Of a DNA stretch of 35,535 bases, positions 1 to 7,656 are shown one piece after another (position 1 is the first letter of the stretch; the number at the start of each line of letters is the position of its first letter). Origin of the DNA: JBEEPE01 sp964489645 (lineage in GTDB: Bacteria; Verrucomicrobiota; Verrucomicrobiia; Chthoniobacterales; Chthoniobacteraceae). The DNA lies in the NCBI GenBank assembly GCA_964489645.1, contig CAZAZT010000021.1:1-35535 (forward strand), given 5' to 3'. The notes beneath the pieces were generated by a model, which saw nothing but the letters and a program-made list of their open reading frames with translations, did not search any database and was not told where the DNA came from. Position numbers and translations under genes: made by a program.

Positions 1-312
1 ATGCACTGAGAGGGGCGACCGTCAACCTCTTTTTTGCGATTGGCACCTCGGCGCCGACGAGCGAACCGACCAGCCCATCTCGAACGGAGGTTTTCCCAGT
101 ACGAAGGGGGGGCCGAACGACGAAGCAGCGCGAGGTTCCGTCGAGGGGGGCGCACGGCTTCAGCACTCACCGTGTTTTCGTTTGAAAATCAAGGGGAAGC
201 GTGCAAACGTCTCGTGTCAACGCTCGGCTGGACGGACCGTGCTCAGAACACCTCCCTCCGGGCAGTCATCGGATTCAAACTCGGAGACCCAACCCAGCAA
301 CCACCCAGTCCC
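1..312. other. Leader region without a recognisable gene
   Basis: No coding region is supported here on either strand. The frame of the downstream DksA-like gene stays open back to a TTG at 34. The translation of that stretch is arginine-rich and low in hydrophobic residues, unlike the protein that follows, so I read it as untranslated leader. An AGG-rich patch near 85-90 is too far from any good start to matter. I found no convincing promoter, hairpin or RNA gene. The promoter of the 313 gene presumably lies here. Confidence 0.5.
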
Positions 313-1635
313 ATGCCATCCGCAAAAAAGAAAGCCGCCAAGAGTTCGTCCATCGGCGCACGCAAGAAAGCACCGCCCAAACCGAGCGCGTCGAAAGGAA
401 AGCCGAGCAAAAAGACATCCCCAGCGACCGCCAAAAAGGCAACCGCCAAAAAGGTGACAAAGGCCGTAATAAAAGCGAAGGCTTCTAAGGCATCTGCGAG
501 ATCTGTGGTAAAATCTGGTGCATCAAAAGGGCCGAAACGCCCCGCAAAACCAGTTAAACCCGTGTCCTCCAAGGTGAAAAAGTCCGCAAAACCCGCAGTA
601 AAACCCGCCGCAAAATCAGGCGTAAAGCCCGTTGTCAAATCCGCCGCAAAGGCGCCCGCTTCGAAATCGTCCCCCAAAAAAGCCCCAGCGAAAGCATCGA
701 AGCCCGCAGCCAAGACATCGAAGCCCGCAGCCAAGACATCGAAGCCCGCAGCCAAGGCATCGAAGCCCGCAGCTAAGGCATCGAAGCCCTCTCCGAAGAG
801 CGCACCGAAACCCGCTCAGAAGGCCTCGCCGAAGCCTGTTAACAAAGCTGCCGCTAAGCCTGCCCCAAAGGCGGCGTCCAAAGCCGCTGCGAAGTCTCCT
901 GCGAAACAGTCATCATCAAAAGCCGTTGCGAAACCGGCCAAGGTGGCCGCCAAAGCAGCGCCAGTAAAATCGTCCCCTTCCCCGAAAGGCGCAAAGGCTC
1001 CAACCACACCACCAACTTCGACCCAAAAGAGCTCCCTCAAGGAGGGCAAGAAGTCGTCGGAGAACCACGTGTTGAGTGGCGTGCTGGACGATGCAACGCT
1101 GCCTCCGGTGGTCTTCTCCAGCACCACAAGTGCGACAGAGAAGAAAGCTGGCAAACCGAAGTTCTCGTCGGCCTTCTTGAACAAGCAGCGACAACTCATC
1201 CTCGAGATCCGTGACCAGATCCTCGATTCGCTGAACGGCGTCGCGAAAGACACCCTGAGGTCTCGCGCCGAAGGAAGTGAAGCGAGCGCATTCGGGATGC
1301 ATCAAGCCGATGCTGGAAGTGATGCGTACGAACGCGACTTCGCTCTCTCCTTATTCACCCAAGAACAAGACCACCTGTACGAGATCGATGAAGCGCTCAA
1401 ACGGATAGAGAACGGCACCTACGGGATCTGCGAACTCTCAGGAGAATCCATCCCGACGGCTCGTCTGGAAGCTCAACCCTTCGCTCGTTACACCGTCGCT
1501 TGCCAAACGGAGTTCGAGAAACAGAAGCGTGTGACACGTCCTCGCACTCCAGTGACCTCGTTGTTCGGCCTCACCGACGAAGAGGCGCAAGAAACGCCAG
1601 ACGAGGAAGAGCAGGCTCCCGAACCGAAGGAGTAG
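313..1635 (+). CDS. TraR/DksA-family protein with long histone-H1-like Lys/Ala/Pro tail
   Basis: The protein has 440 residues. Residues about 4-245 are almost entirely Lys, Ala, Pro and Ser in KPAAK/KKA patterns, like eukaryotic histone H1 tails and chlamydial Hc proteins; such tails bind DNA non-specifically. Residues about 280-440 form a DksA/TraR-type domain: a helical hairpin followed by a C4-finger region. DksA proteins bind RNA polymerase through the secondary channel. The finger is degenerate: the first pair reads C373-x2-S376 and the second T394-x2-C397, so only two of four zinc ligands remain. The start at ATG 313 is chosen because the MPSAKKK N-terminus begins the basic tail; the upstream in-frame extension looks non-coding. 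There is no Shine-Dalgarno. A hairpin terminator follows at 1679. A nucleoid-associated or transcription-modulating role is inferred. Confidence 0.85.
   Translation: MPSAKKKAAKSSSIGARKKAPPKPSASKGKPSKKTSPATAKKATAKKVTKAVIKAKASKASARSVVKSGASKGPKRPAKPVKPVSSKVKKSAKPAVKPAAKSGVKPVVKSAAKAPASKSSPKKAPAKASKPAAKTSKPAAKTSKPAAKASKPAAKASKPSPKSAPKPAQKASPKPVNKAAAKPAPKAASKAAAKSPAKQSSSKAVAKPAKVAAKAAPVKSSPSPKGAKAPTTPPTSTQKSSLKEGKKSSENHVLSGVLDDATLPPVVFSSTTSATEKKAGKPKFSSAFLNKQRQLILEIRDQILDSLNGVAKDTLRSRAEGSEASAFGMHQADAGSDAYERDFALSLFTQEQDHLYEIDEALKRIENGTYGICELSGESIPTARLEAQPFARYTVACQTEFEKQKRVTRPRTPVTSLFGLTDEEAQETPDEEEQAPEPKE
700..783 (+). repeat. Four tandem 21-bp repeats encoding KPAAK(T/A)S
   Basis: Four consecutive 21-bp units start at 700, 721, 742 and 763. 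The first two are identical; the third changes one base (Thr to Ala codon) and the fourth adds a silent change. A more diverged unit precedes at 679-699. They encode residues 130-157 of the basic tail. The near identity at the DNA level suggests recent slippage or unequal crossing-over and therefore possible length variation between strains. Confidence 0.9.
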
Positions 1636-1678
1636 CCTCCGGCCTTTCACTCAGAGAGCACCTCTGCAGCAGAACCAC

Positions 1679-1705
1679 AAGAGCGGGCACCGAGCCCGCT
1701 CTTTT
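1679..1705 (+). terminator. Rho-independent terminator of the DksA-like gene
   Basis: A perfect 10-bp stem (AAGAGCGGGC at 1679-1688 with GCCCGCTCTT at 1694-1703) encloses a 5-nt loop and ends in a short T run (TCTTTT). It starts 43 nt after the stop codon at 1635 and precedes the convergent gene ending at 1766. On the minus strand the trailing T run is weaker, so it mainly serves the plus-strand gene. Confidence 0.85.
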
Positions 1706-1765
1706 CATGTCGCCCCGCTTCATGTCGTCCGGCGCGCACCTTTCTCGCGCCAGCGAATGCAGCCC

Positions 1766-3208
1766 CTATCCGATCAACTCTTTCACCACCCGCGTCTCCT
1801 CCACCCCCGTGAGACGGGAATCCAACCCTTGATGCTTCACAGAAAAGCGGCGGTGATCATAACCCAACAGGTGCAGCACCGTCGCATGGAAATCCCTGAT
1901 GTGCAGAGGGTCCTTCACGATGTTGTAGCTGAAATCGTCCGTCTCTCCATAGATCGCCCCGCCCTTCGATCCGCCACCCGCCATCCACATCGTGAAACAC
2001 CGAGGATGATGATCCCGCCCATAGTTCTCCTTCGAAACCCCTCCTTGGGAGTAGACCGTCCGTCCGAACTCGCCACCCCAGATGATCAGCGTGCTATCGA
2101 ACATGCCCCGCGCTTTCAGGTCTCGGATCAAGCCCGCACACGCCTGATCAACATCGAGACATTGCGAAGGCATCCGCCCATTCACATTTGCGTGATGGTC
2201 CCAGTTGTTGTGGTAGATCTGCACAAATCGCACACCTCGCTCGACCAAGCGCCGCGCCTGAAGCACCGAGTTGGCAAACGTCCCAGGCCTCTTCGCCGCA
2301 TCCCCGTACAACGCAAAGGTCGATTCCGGCTCCGCCCCCAGATCGGTCAACTCCGGAACACTCGCCTGCATCCGGAACGCCATCTCATACTGCTGGATAC
2401 GCGTCAACGTTTCCGGATCGCGTAACGCATTGTGCTGAAGCCGGTTCATCGCGTTCACCCCATCCATCGAAACCCTCCGCAAATCCGGACTCACCCCAGG
2501 AGGATTGTTGATGTAAAGGATCGGATCGCCCTTGGTCCGGAACGCGACCCCCGCATGCTCGCCGGGCAGATAACCAGAAGTCCACAAGCGCGCCGAAATC
2601 GCCTGCTCCTGCTCCCGATTCGTCGGCTCCGCGACCAATACCACAAAAGTCGGCAGGTTCTTGTTCATCGAGCCCAGCCCGTACGACGCCCATGCTCCCA
2701 AGCAAGGCCTTCCCTGGACCTGGTTCCCCGTCTGCATCGCAGTGATCGCAGGCTCATGATTGATCGCCTCCGTGTGCAACGACCGCATCCAGCAAATATC
2801 ATCCGCACACTTGGATAAGTGAGGCAGCAACTCGGTCATCCACATCCCAGCCTGACCTTGCCGCGCGAACTTGTACTTCGTCGGCGCGATCGGAAAGCGC
2901 GATTGCCCCGACGTCATCGTCGTCAACCGCTGGTTGCCTCGCACGGAGGGAGGCAGGTCTTTGTCGTACCAGTCAGCCAAGCCCGGCTTGTGATCAAAAA
3001 GATCCAGCTGCGACGGTCCTCCAACCATGTGCAAATAGATGATCTGCTTTGCCTTCGGCGCAAAATGCGGAGCGATTCCACCCAACGCATCGGCGCCGGA
3101 TGAGCCTTCCTGAAGAAGACTCATCAATGACACTCCTCCCAAAAGATTCGTTCCTTGCGTGAAGAACTGACGTCTACCTTGGGCCGTTGATAACAGAGGG
3201 ATATTCAT
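1766..3208 (-). CDS. DUF1501 family secreted protein
   Basis: This 480-residue protein is a DUF1501 member, a sulfatase/alkaline-phosphatase-fold family abundant in Planctomycetes and Verrucomicrobia and of unknown substrate. Seen in sequence: an N-terminal twin-arginine-like signal (RRQFFT at 12-17 followed by a hydrophobic stretch), the family block HMVGGPSQLDLFDHKPG near 60-75, a GGEFGRT block and NYGRDHHP in the C-terminal half. Tat-type export is inferred. It starts 21 nt after the stop of the DUF1553 gene (3230) and is surely co-transcribed with it. This gene pair recurs throughout PVC genomes and is thought to act together on an extracellular or periplasmic substrate. No Shine-Dalgarno precedes the start. 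Confidence 0.93.
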   Translation of the reverse strand: MNIPLLSTAQGRRQFFTQGTNLLGGVSLMSLLQEGSSGADALGGIAPHFAPKAKQIIYLHMVGGPSQLDLFDHKPGLADWYDKDLPPSVRGNQRLTTMTSGQSRFPIAPTKYKFARQGQAGMWMTELLPHLSKCADDICWMRSLHTEAINHEPAITAMQTGNQVQGRPCLGAWASYGLGSMNKNLPTFVVLVAEPTNREQEQAISARLWTSGYLPGEHAGVAFRTKGDPILYINNPPGVSPDLRRVSMDGVNAMNRLQHNALRDPETLTRIQQYEMAFRMQASVPELTDLGAEPESTFALYGDAAKRPGTFANSVLQARRLVERGVRFVQIYHNNWDHHANVNGRMPSQCLDVDQACAGLIRDLKARGMFDSTLIIWGGEFGRTVYSQGGVSKENYGRDHHPRCFTMWMAGGGSKGGAIYGETDDFSYNIVKDPLHIRDFHATVLHLLGYDHRRFSVKHQGLDSRLTGVEETRVVKELIG

Positions 3209-3229
3209 GTGCTTGTTCGGGTTAGCAGC

Positions 3230-6200
3230 TCACTTGTTCAAGACCTCATCCAGGTTCAGCAGCTGATTGGCAACCATGGTCCATGCTGCATGCGCTTGGG
3301 GTGGCACTCCGGGGTCACGCGTGCGCTCACCAACCGACACCAGTGCTTCAGCATCTTTCGGGTTCGAGGAATAGTGCCCGAGGAACCGTTCGAACGAGCT
3401 CTTGAGAATCCGCAATTCCTCCTCCGCAAGATCCCGCTTCAACACGCGCTGTGCGATCAGCCCCAACGTTTTGCCGAGCTCTCCCCCCGACTCAAGCCAC
3501 GCCTTTCCGGCAAGCACCCGCGCTGCCTCAACGAACTGCGGATCATTCAGCGTGACCAACGCCTGCAGTGGCGTGTTGGTGCGCTCACGCCGCACGCAGG
3601 ACGTTTCGCGACTCGGCGCGTTGAAGATGTCCATCGAGGCAGGTGGCGCCGACCGTTTCCAGAAGGTGTACATGCTCCGGCGATAAAGCGCTTCGCCGGC
3701 GTCCCGCTTGTAATTCCGCGTGTTGCCGCCCATCGATACCGCCTCCCAGACTCCATCCGGTTGATAAGGCTTCACGCTCGCACCGCCGACCCGATCCGAG
3801 AGCAACCCGCTCACCGAGAGCGCATAATCACGCACCATCTCGGCATCCATGCGAAACCGAGGGCCCCGTGAGAGCATCCGGTTCGAAGGGTCAGCCGCCA
3901 GCTTCTTCTCCGTGGCCACGGCCGATTGGCGGTACGTCGCAGAACTCAACATCAGCCGGAACAGATGCCTCATGTCCCACCCGGATTCACGGAACTCCAC
4001 CGCAAGCCAATCCAATAGCGCTTGATCCGATGGCGCGTCACCCATGATCCCAAAATCTTCTGCAGTCCGAACGATCCCCTCGCCGAACACCTCCTGCCAG
4101 AAGCGGTTAACCGTCACCCGCGCCGTCAAGGGATTCGCCTCGTCCATGATCCAGCGTGCCAGTCCCAGCCGGTTCCCTGGCATTTTCTCGGGATCAAACC
4201 GATGCAGTGCGGAGAACACCCCGGGCTCCACCTTGTCCCGCGGTTGATCGTACTGGCCGCGGAAATAGATCGCGGACATCGGTTTCGTATCCATTCGTTC
4301 CTGTTGCACATACGCAACCGGACTCCGTTCCTGGATCTCTTTGCGCTCCTCCTCGAGATCCGCCAATGCGGACTCATCAGCAATCTGTCCAAGGTCCGAA
4401 CCGAAGAAGAACTCCTTGAGCTTCCCGACCTCTGCGGGAAGACGTTGCGGAATCGGTTTCGCCAACACTCCCTCCAGTTCCGCCGCCCGCTGAAGCGCCA
4501 TCCCGAAACGCGGAGGTAACTCGCGCCCGAAAATCCGGAGATCTTGCACCGATCCACCGGCTAGCCCTCTGCCGGTTTCACCTGCGACGCGCAAGGTCGC
4601 CGTGTTGGCGAAATGCGGCGCACATTCACCCTTTGCCGCGACACGCGGCGTGGAGCCATTCATGCCCATGCGCACACCCGAAGATTTCCCCGTGCCGTCG
4701 TAAGAGACGAACACATGATTCCATTGCCCCAGCTTCAATCCAGACCGCTGCGTCACCACACGCAACCCTGCCTCAGACCGCTTTTCTCCGATATGGAAAG
4801 CGACCTCATTGTTCGGCTCCAGCTCGACAGACCAACCCGGCCCTTTGGGCCCCTCTTCCCGCTGGGACAGAATGGTCTGAACGCCTTTACGCTCCTTCGC
4901 TGGCCAAAGCCAGAATCCAATCGAGAATCCCTTGCCCGAATCCAATGCACCGGGATGGACCTCAACCCCGCTCACCCCGTCCCACACGACCCGAGAACCC
5001 GTCTTCCCATCCTTTTCCCGAACCGGCTCAGCGCTCAACTTCACGGATTCACGAGCACCACCGCGCANNNNNNNNNNNNNNNNNNNNNNNNNNNNNNNNN
5101 NNNNNNNNNNNNNNNNNNNNNNNNNNNNNNNNNNNNNNNNNNNNNNNNNNNNNNNNNNNNNNNNNNNTCCCGCACATTCCCATCCAATGCGGATTGCGTC
5201 GTGTTCCGGAAAAAGGCGGTCATCGCATAAAAATCCTTCGTGGAGATCGGATCCATCTTGTGGTCGTGGCAAACCGCGCAGTTCGCAGTGAGCCCAAGCC
5301 AGACCCAAGAGGTCGTCTCCACGCGATCGCGCGCGTAGTTGAACAGGTTCTCCTCCGCAATGGTTCCGCCCTCGTTCGTGGTGATGTTGCACCGATGGAA
5401 TCCTGTCGCGATGCGCTGCTCAGGAGTTGCTTCAGGCAGGAGATCCCCAGCGATCTGTTCCACCGTGAACCGGTCGAACGGGACGTTCTTGTTGAAGGCC
5501 GAGATCACCCAATCGCGGTAAGGCCAGATGTCGCGAAAGTTGTCGAAGTGCAGCCCATGCGTGTCCGCGTATCGCGCTGCATCCAGCCAGTAACGCGCTC
5601 TGTGCTCACCATAACGTGGTGACGCAAAAAGCTGATCCAGCCAGCGATCGTATGCGTCGGGCCGACCGTCTTTGATGAACGCCTCCAACGCAGCAGGCTC
5701 AGGAGGCAAGCCCGTCACATCCAAAGCGCTCCTTCTCCCGATCGCCGCACGATCCGCCTCCGGAGCAGGCTCAATCCCCGCCATCTCCAGTCGAGAGAGC
5801 ACAAACGCATCGATCGGGTTCCTCACCCATCCCGAGCGACGCACCTGCGGCACAGATCCGCGCTCAGGCTTGAGAAAGGACCAGTGCGGCTGCCAAGGTG
5901 CCCCCTGCTCGATCCAACGCTTCACCATCGCAATCTGCGCGGGCTTCAGCTCCTTGTGCGAATCCGGCGGAGGCATGACCTCATCCGCATCCTTCGTGAT
6001 CAGCCTCCTGTACAACAGGGACTTGTCTGGAGAGCCTTTCACCACGACCTCTCCTTCGTCACGTTTTGCGAAGATCCCCTCCTCGCGGTCCAGACGAAGC
6101 CCAGCCTTCCGAGAACCCGGGTCCGGGCCGTGGCAATGGAAGCAGGCGTCAGCCAAAATCGGACGGATGTCCCGGTTGAAAGCCACCGAACTTTCCGCGG

Positions 6201-6345
6201 CCGTTAAGCACGAGTTTGTGGCGGCGAGAAACAGCCCCAATGCGATGCTCGAAAGGGACGAGAAGACACCCCGTTTCCCATGTTGCTGAAGGCTCCCTTG
6301 ATCCGAGGAAAGGGCTGGTGGATTGCCAATGCTCATACGATTCAT
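3230..6345 (-). CDS. PSCyt1-DUF1549-LamG-DUF1553 (PSD1) multidomain cytochrome, interrupted by an assembly gap
   Basis: Secreted multidomain protein typical of PVC bacteria, function unknown. An N-terminal hydrophobic signal (about 27-50) is followed by a PSCyt1 cytochrome-c-like domain with heme motif C68FHCH72, then DUF1549/PSCyt2 (about 115-390) with a second heme motif CAVCH at 356-360. After the 100-N gap (5068-5167) come a LamG/concanavalin-like domain and a C-terminal DUF1553/PSD1 domain ending at 3230. Visible length is about 1003 residues, close to the family norm. The two halves lie in different frames across the N run (392.67 and 612.67 codons), so an intact gene needs a gap length of 2 modulo 3, not 100. 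An alternative start is ATG 6336. It is upstream of and co-directional with the DUF1501 gene; electron transfer coupled to polysaccharide handling is speculative. Confidence 0.9.
5068..5167. other. Assembly gap (100 N) inside the PSCyt/DUF1553 gene
   Basis: Exactly 100 N. Coding sequence on both sides belongs to one gene but in different reading frames, so the true length is unknown and is not 100 bp if the gene is intact. The missing part lies between DUF1549 and the LamG domain. Confidence 0.95.
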
Positions 6346-6423
6346 GCGACGCTGAGAGAGATGCTCTGGAAAGGATATTCCTCTGCGGAAAAATTGACGC
6401 AGCTCTGGTCGGAGAAGCTCCGG

Positions 6424-6452
6424 TTGCCTGAGCTCCGTCGTCCACCTAGCAT
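6424..6452 (+). promoter_or_regulatory. Sigma70-like promoter for the FIST gene, predicted leaderless
   Basis: TTGCCT at 6424-6429 (4/6 to TTGACA), a 17-nt spacer, and TAGCAT at 6447-6452 (4/6 to TATAAT, keeping the key A and final T). Only six bases (TTTCTT) separate the -10 from ATG 6459, so the usual start point coincides with the start codon. There is no room for a Shine-Dalgarno. A leaderless transcript is inferred. Confidence 0.5.
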
Positions 6453-6458
6453 TTTCTT

Positions 6459-7631
6459 ATGTCAAAAAATGCCGCCGTATCGCGCCTGGTGGAAGGGCCT
6501 TTCTCGGAAGCTGCCGTGATCGAGGCGGCGCGAAGCGCCCTGCATGAGATCGGGGGAAAAGTCTCTTTCGGGATCGTTTTCGCCAGCGCAGATTACCGCC
6601 CCCATCTTGCGGACTTCGCGGAGTTGTTGGAGCTCCACGGGCACATCCCCCTCCTAGCCGGGTGCAGCGCTTCCGCCATCGCGGGCCCTGGCCGCGAACT
6701 CGAGGGCGGACAAGGTTTCTCGCTCGCCCTCTTCTATTTACCCAATACGACCCTTCGCCATTTCACGTTCAACGAAGACCAGAGCGACAACACGGTCGAA
6801 CCTTCGGCCTGGCACCGCTTCAGCAAGACCAAGCCGGACGAGGTGGATGCTTGGCTCTTCCTGGGCGATCCACGCCGCGTCGCACCAGACCCTTGGTTGG
6901 GCCGATGGAACGCAGCCTATCCCGGCGTGCCCACAATCGGAGGCCTTGCAAGTGGCGGAACCCGAGGAGACGACATCTTCCTGTTCTGCAACCGGAAGGA
7001 AGTGGAAGCCGGCGTAGCGATCGGGATCAAGGGCGGGGTCAAGGTGCGGACCGTGGTCAGTCAAGGATGCCGCCCGATCGGCGAGCCGCACGCCATCACC
7101 GGCGCCGAGAAGAATGTGATCACGGGCATCGGTTCGCGCCCCGCATACGAGGTTCTCAACGACTCTTTCCAGTCCATGTCACCTGCGGAGAAGGCACGCG
7201 CCGCGGGGAATATCTTCGCCGGTCTTGCGGTGAACGAGTACGTCGACAACTTCAAGACGGGGGACTTCCTGATCCGTCACCTGCTCTCTGCGGACCCCGA
7301 GACCGGTGATGTTGTGGTCGCCGCTTTCCCTCGAGTCGGGCAGACACTGCAGTTCCAACTGCGGGACAAACGTTCCGCCGACGAGGAGCTCGACCGTCTC
7401 TTGGCAAAGGTTGCCAAACGGAAGCGCAACCGCCCGTTCGCCTGCCTCCTGTTCGCCTGTGGCGGACGAGGTGAAAGCCTCTTCGACGCCCGTCACCATG
7501 ACGCAGCAGCCATCGAGCATCATCTCGGGCCAATCCCTCTCGCCGGCCTGTTCTGTAACGGTGAAATCGGCCCTGTGGGCGATCGGAATCACGTGCACGG
7601 ATACACCGCAGCCATCGCATTGTTCGAGTAA
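6459..7631 (+). CDS. FIST N- and C-terminal domain sensory protein
   Basis: This 390-residue soluble protein matches the two-part FIST layout: a FIST_N half (about 30-225; GCSASAIAG and PTIGGLASGG glycine-rich loops) and a FIST_C half (about 235-385, ending with LAGLFCNGEIGPVG and HGYTAAIALF). FIST domains are small-ligand sensors often found near signalling enzymes; here the protein stands alone with no fused output domain. It is divergent from the DUF1553 gene and is followed after 25 nt by the DsbD-like gene, so it may open the 6459-14060 run. The ligand cannot be read from sequence. Confidence 0.9.
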   Translation: MSKNAAVSRLVEGPFSEAAVIEAARSALHEIGGKVSFGIVFASADYRPHLADFAELLELHGHIPLLAGCSASAIAGPGRELEGGQGFSLALFYLPNTTLRHFTFNEDQSDNTVEPSAWHRFSKTKPDEVDAWLFLGDPRRVAPDPWLGRWNAAYPGVPTIGGLASGGTRGDDIFLFCNRKEVEAGVAIGIKGGVKVRTVVSQGCRPIGEPHAITGAEKNVITGIGSRPAYEVLNDSFQSMSPAEKARAAGNIFAGLAVNEYVDNFKTGDFLIRHLLSADPETGDVVVAAFPRVGQTLQFQLRDKRSADEELDRLLAKVAKRKRNRPFACLLFACGGRGESLFDARHHDAAAIEHHLGPIPLAGLFCNGEIGPVGDRNHVHGYTAAIALFE

Positions 7632-7656
7632 CGACATCCTCCCACCCAACCCCTCC

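Noticed and set aside
34..312. In-frame upstream extension of the DksA-like gene from TTG 34
   Set aside because: The 93 extra residues are Arg-rich with noncoding character and the basic tail starts cleanly at ATG 313.
700..783. CRISPR-like short repeats
   Set aside because: Units are contiguous without spacers and encode protein in frame.
1731..1751. GGCGCG/CGCGCC hairpin as a terminator for the DUF1501 gene
   Set aside because: The stem is only 6 bp with a 9-nt loop and no T run follows on the minus strand.
4613..5622. Long plus-strand open frames across the first gap
   Set aside because: They are antisense to the DUF1553 gene and are extended artificially through the N run.
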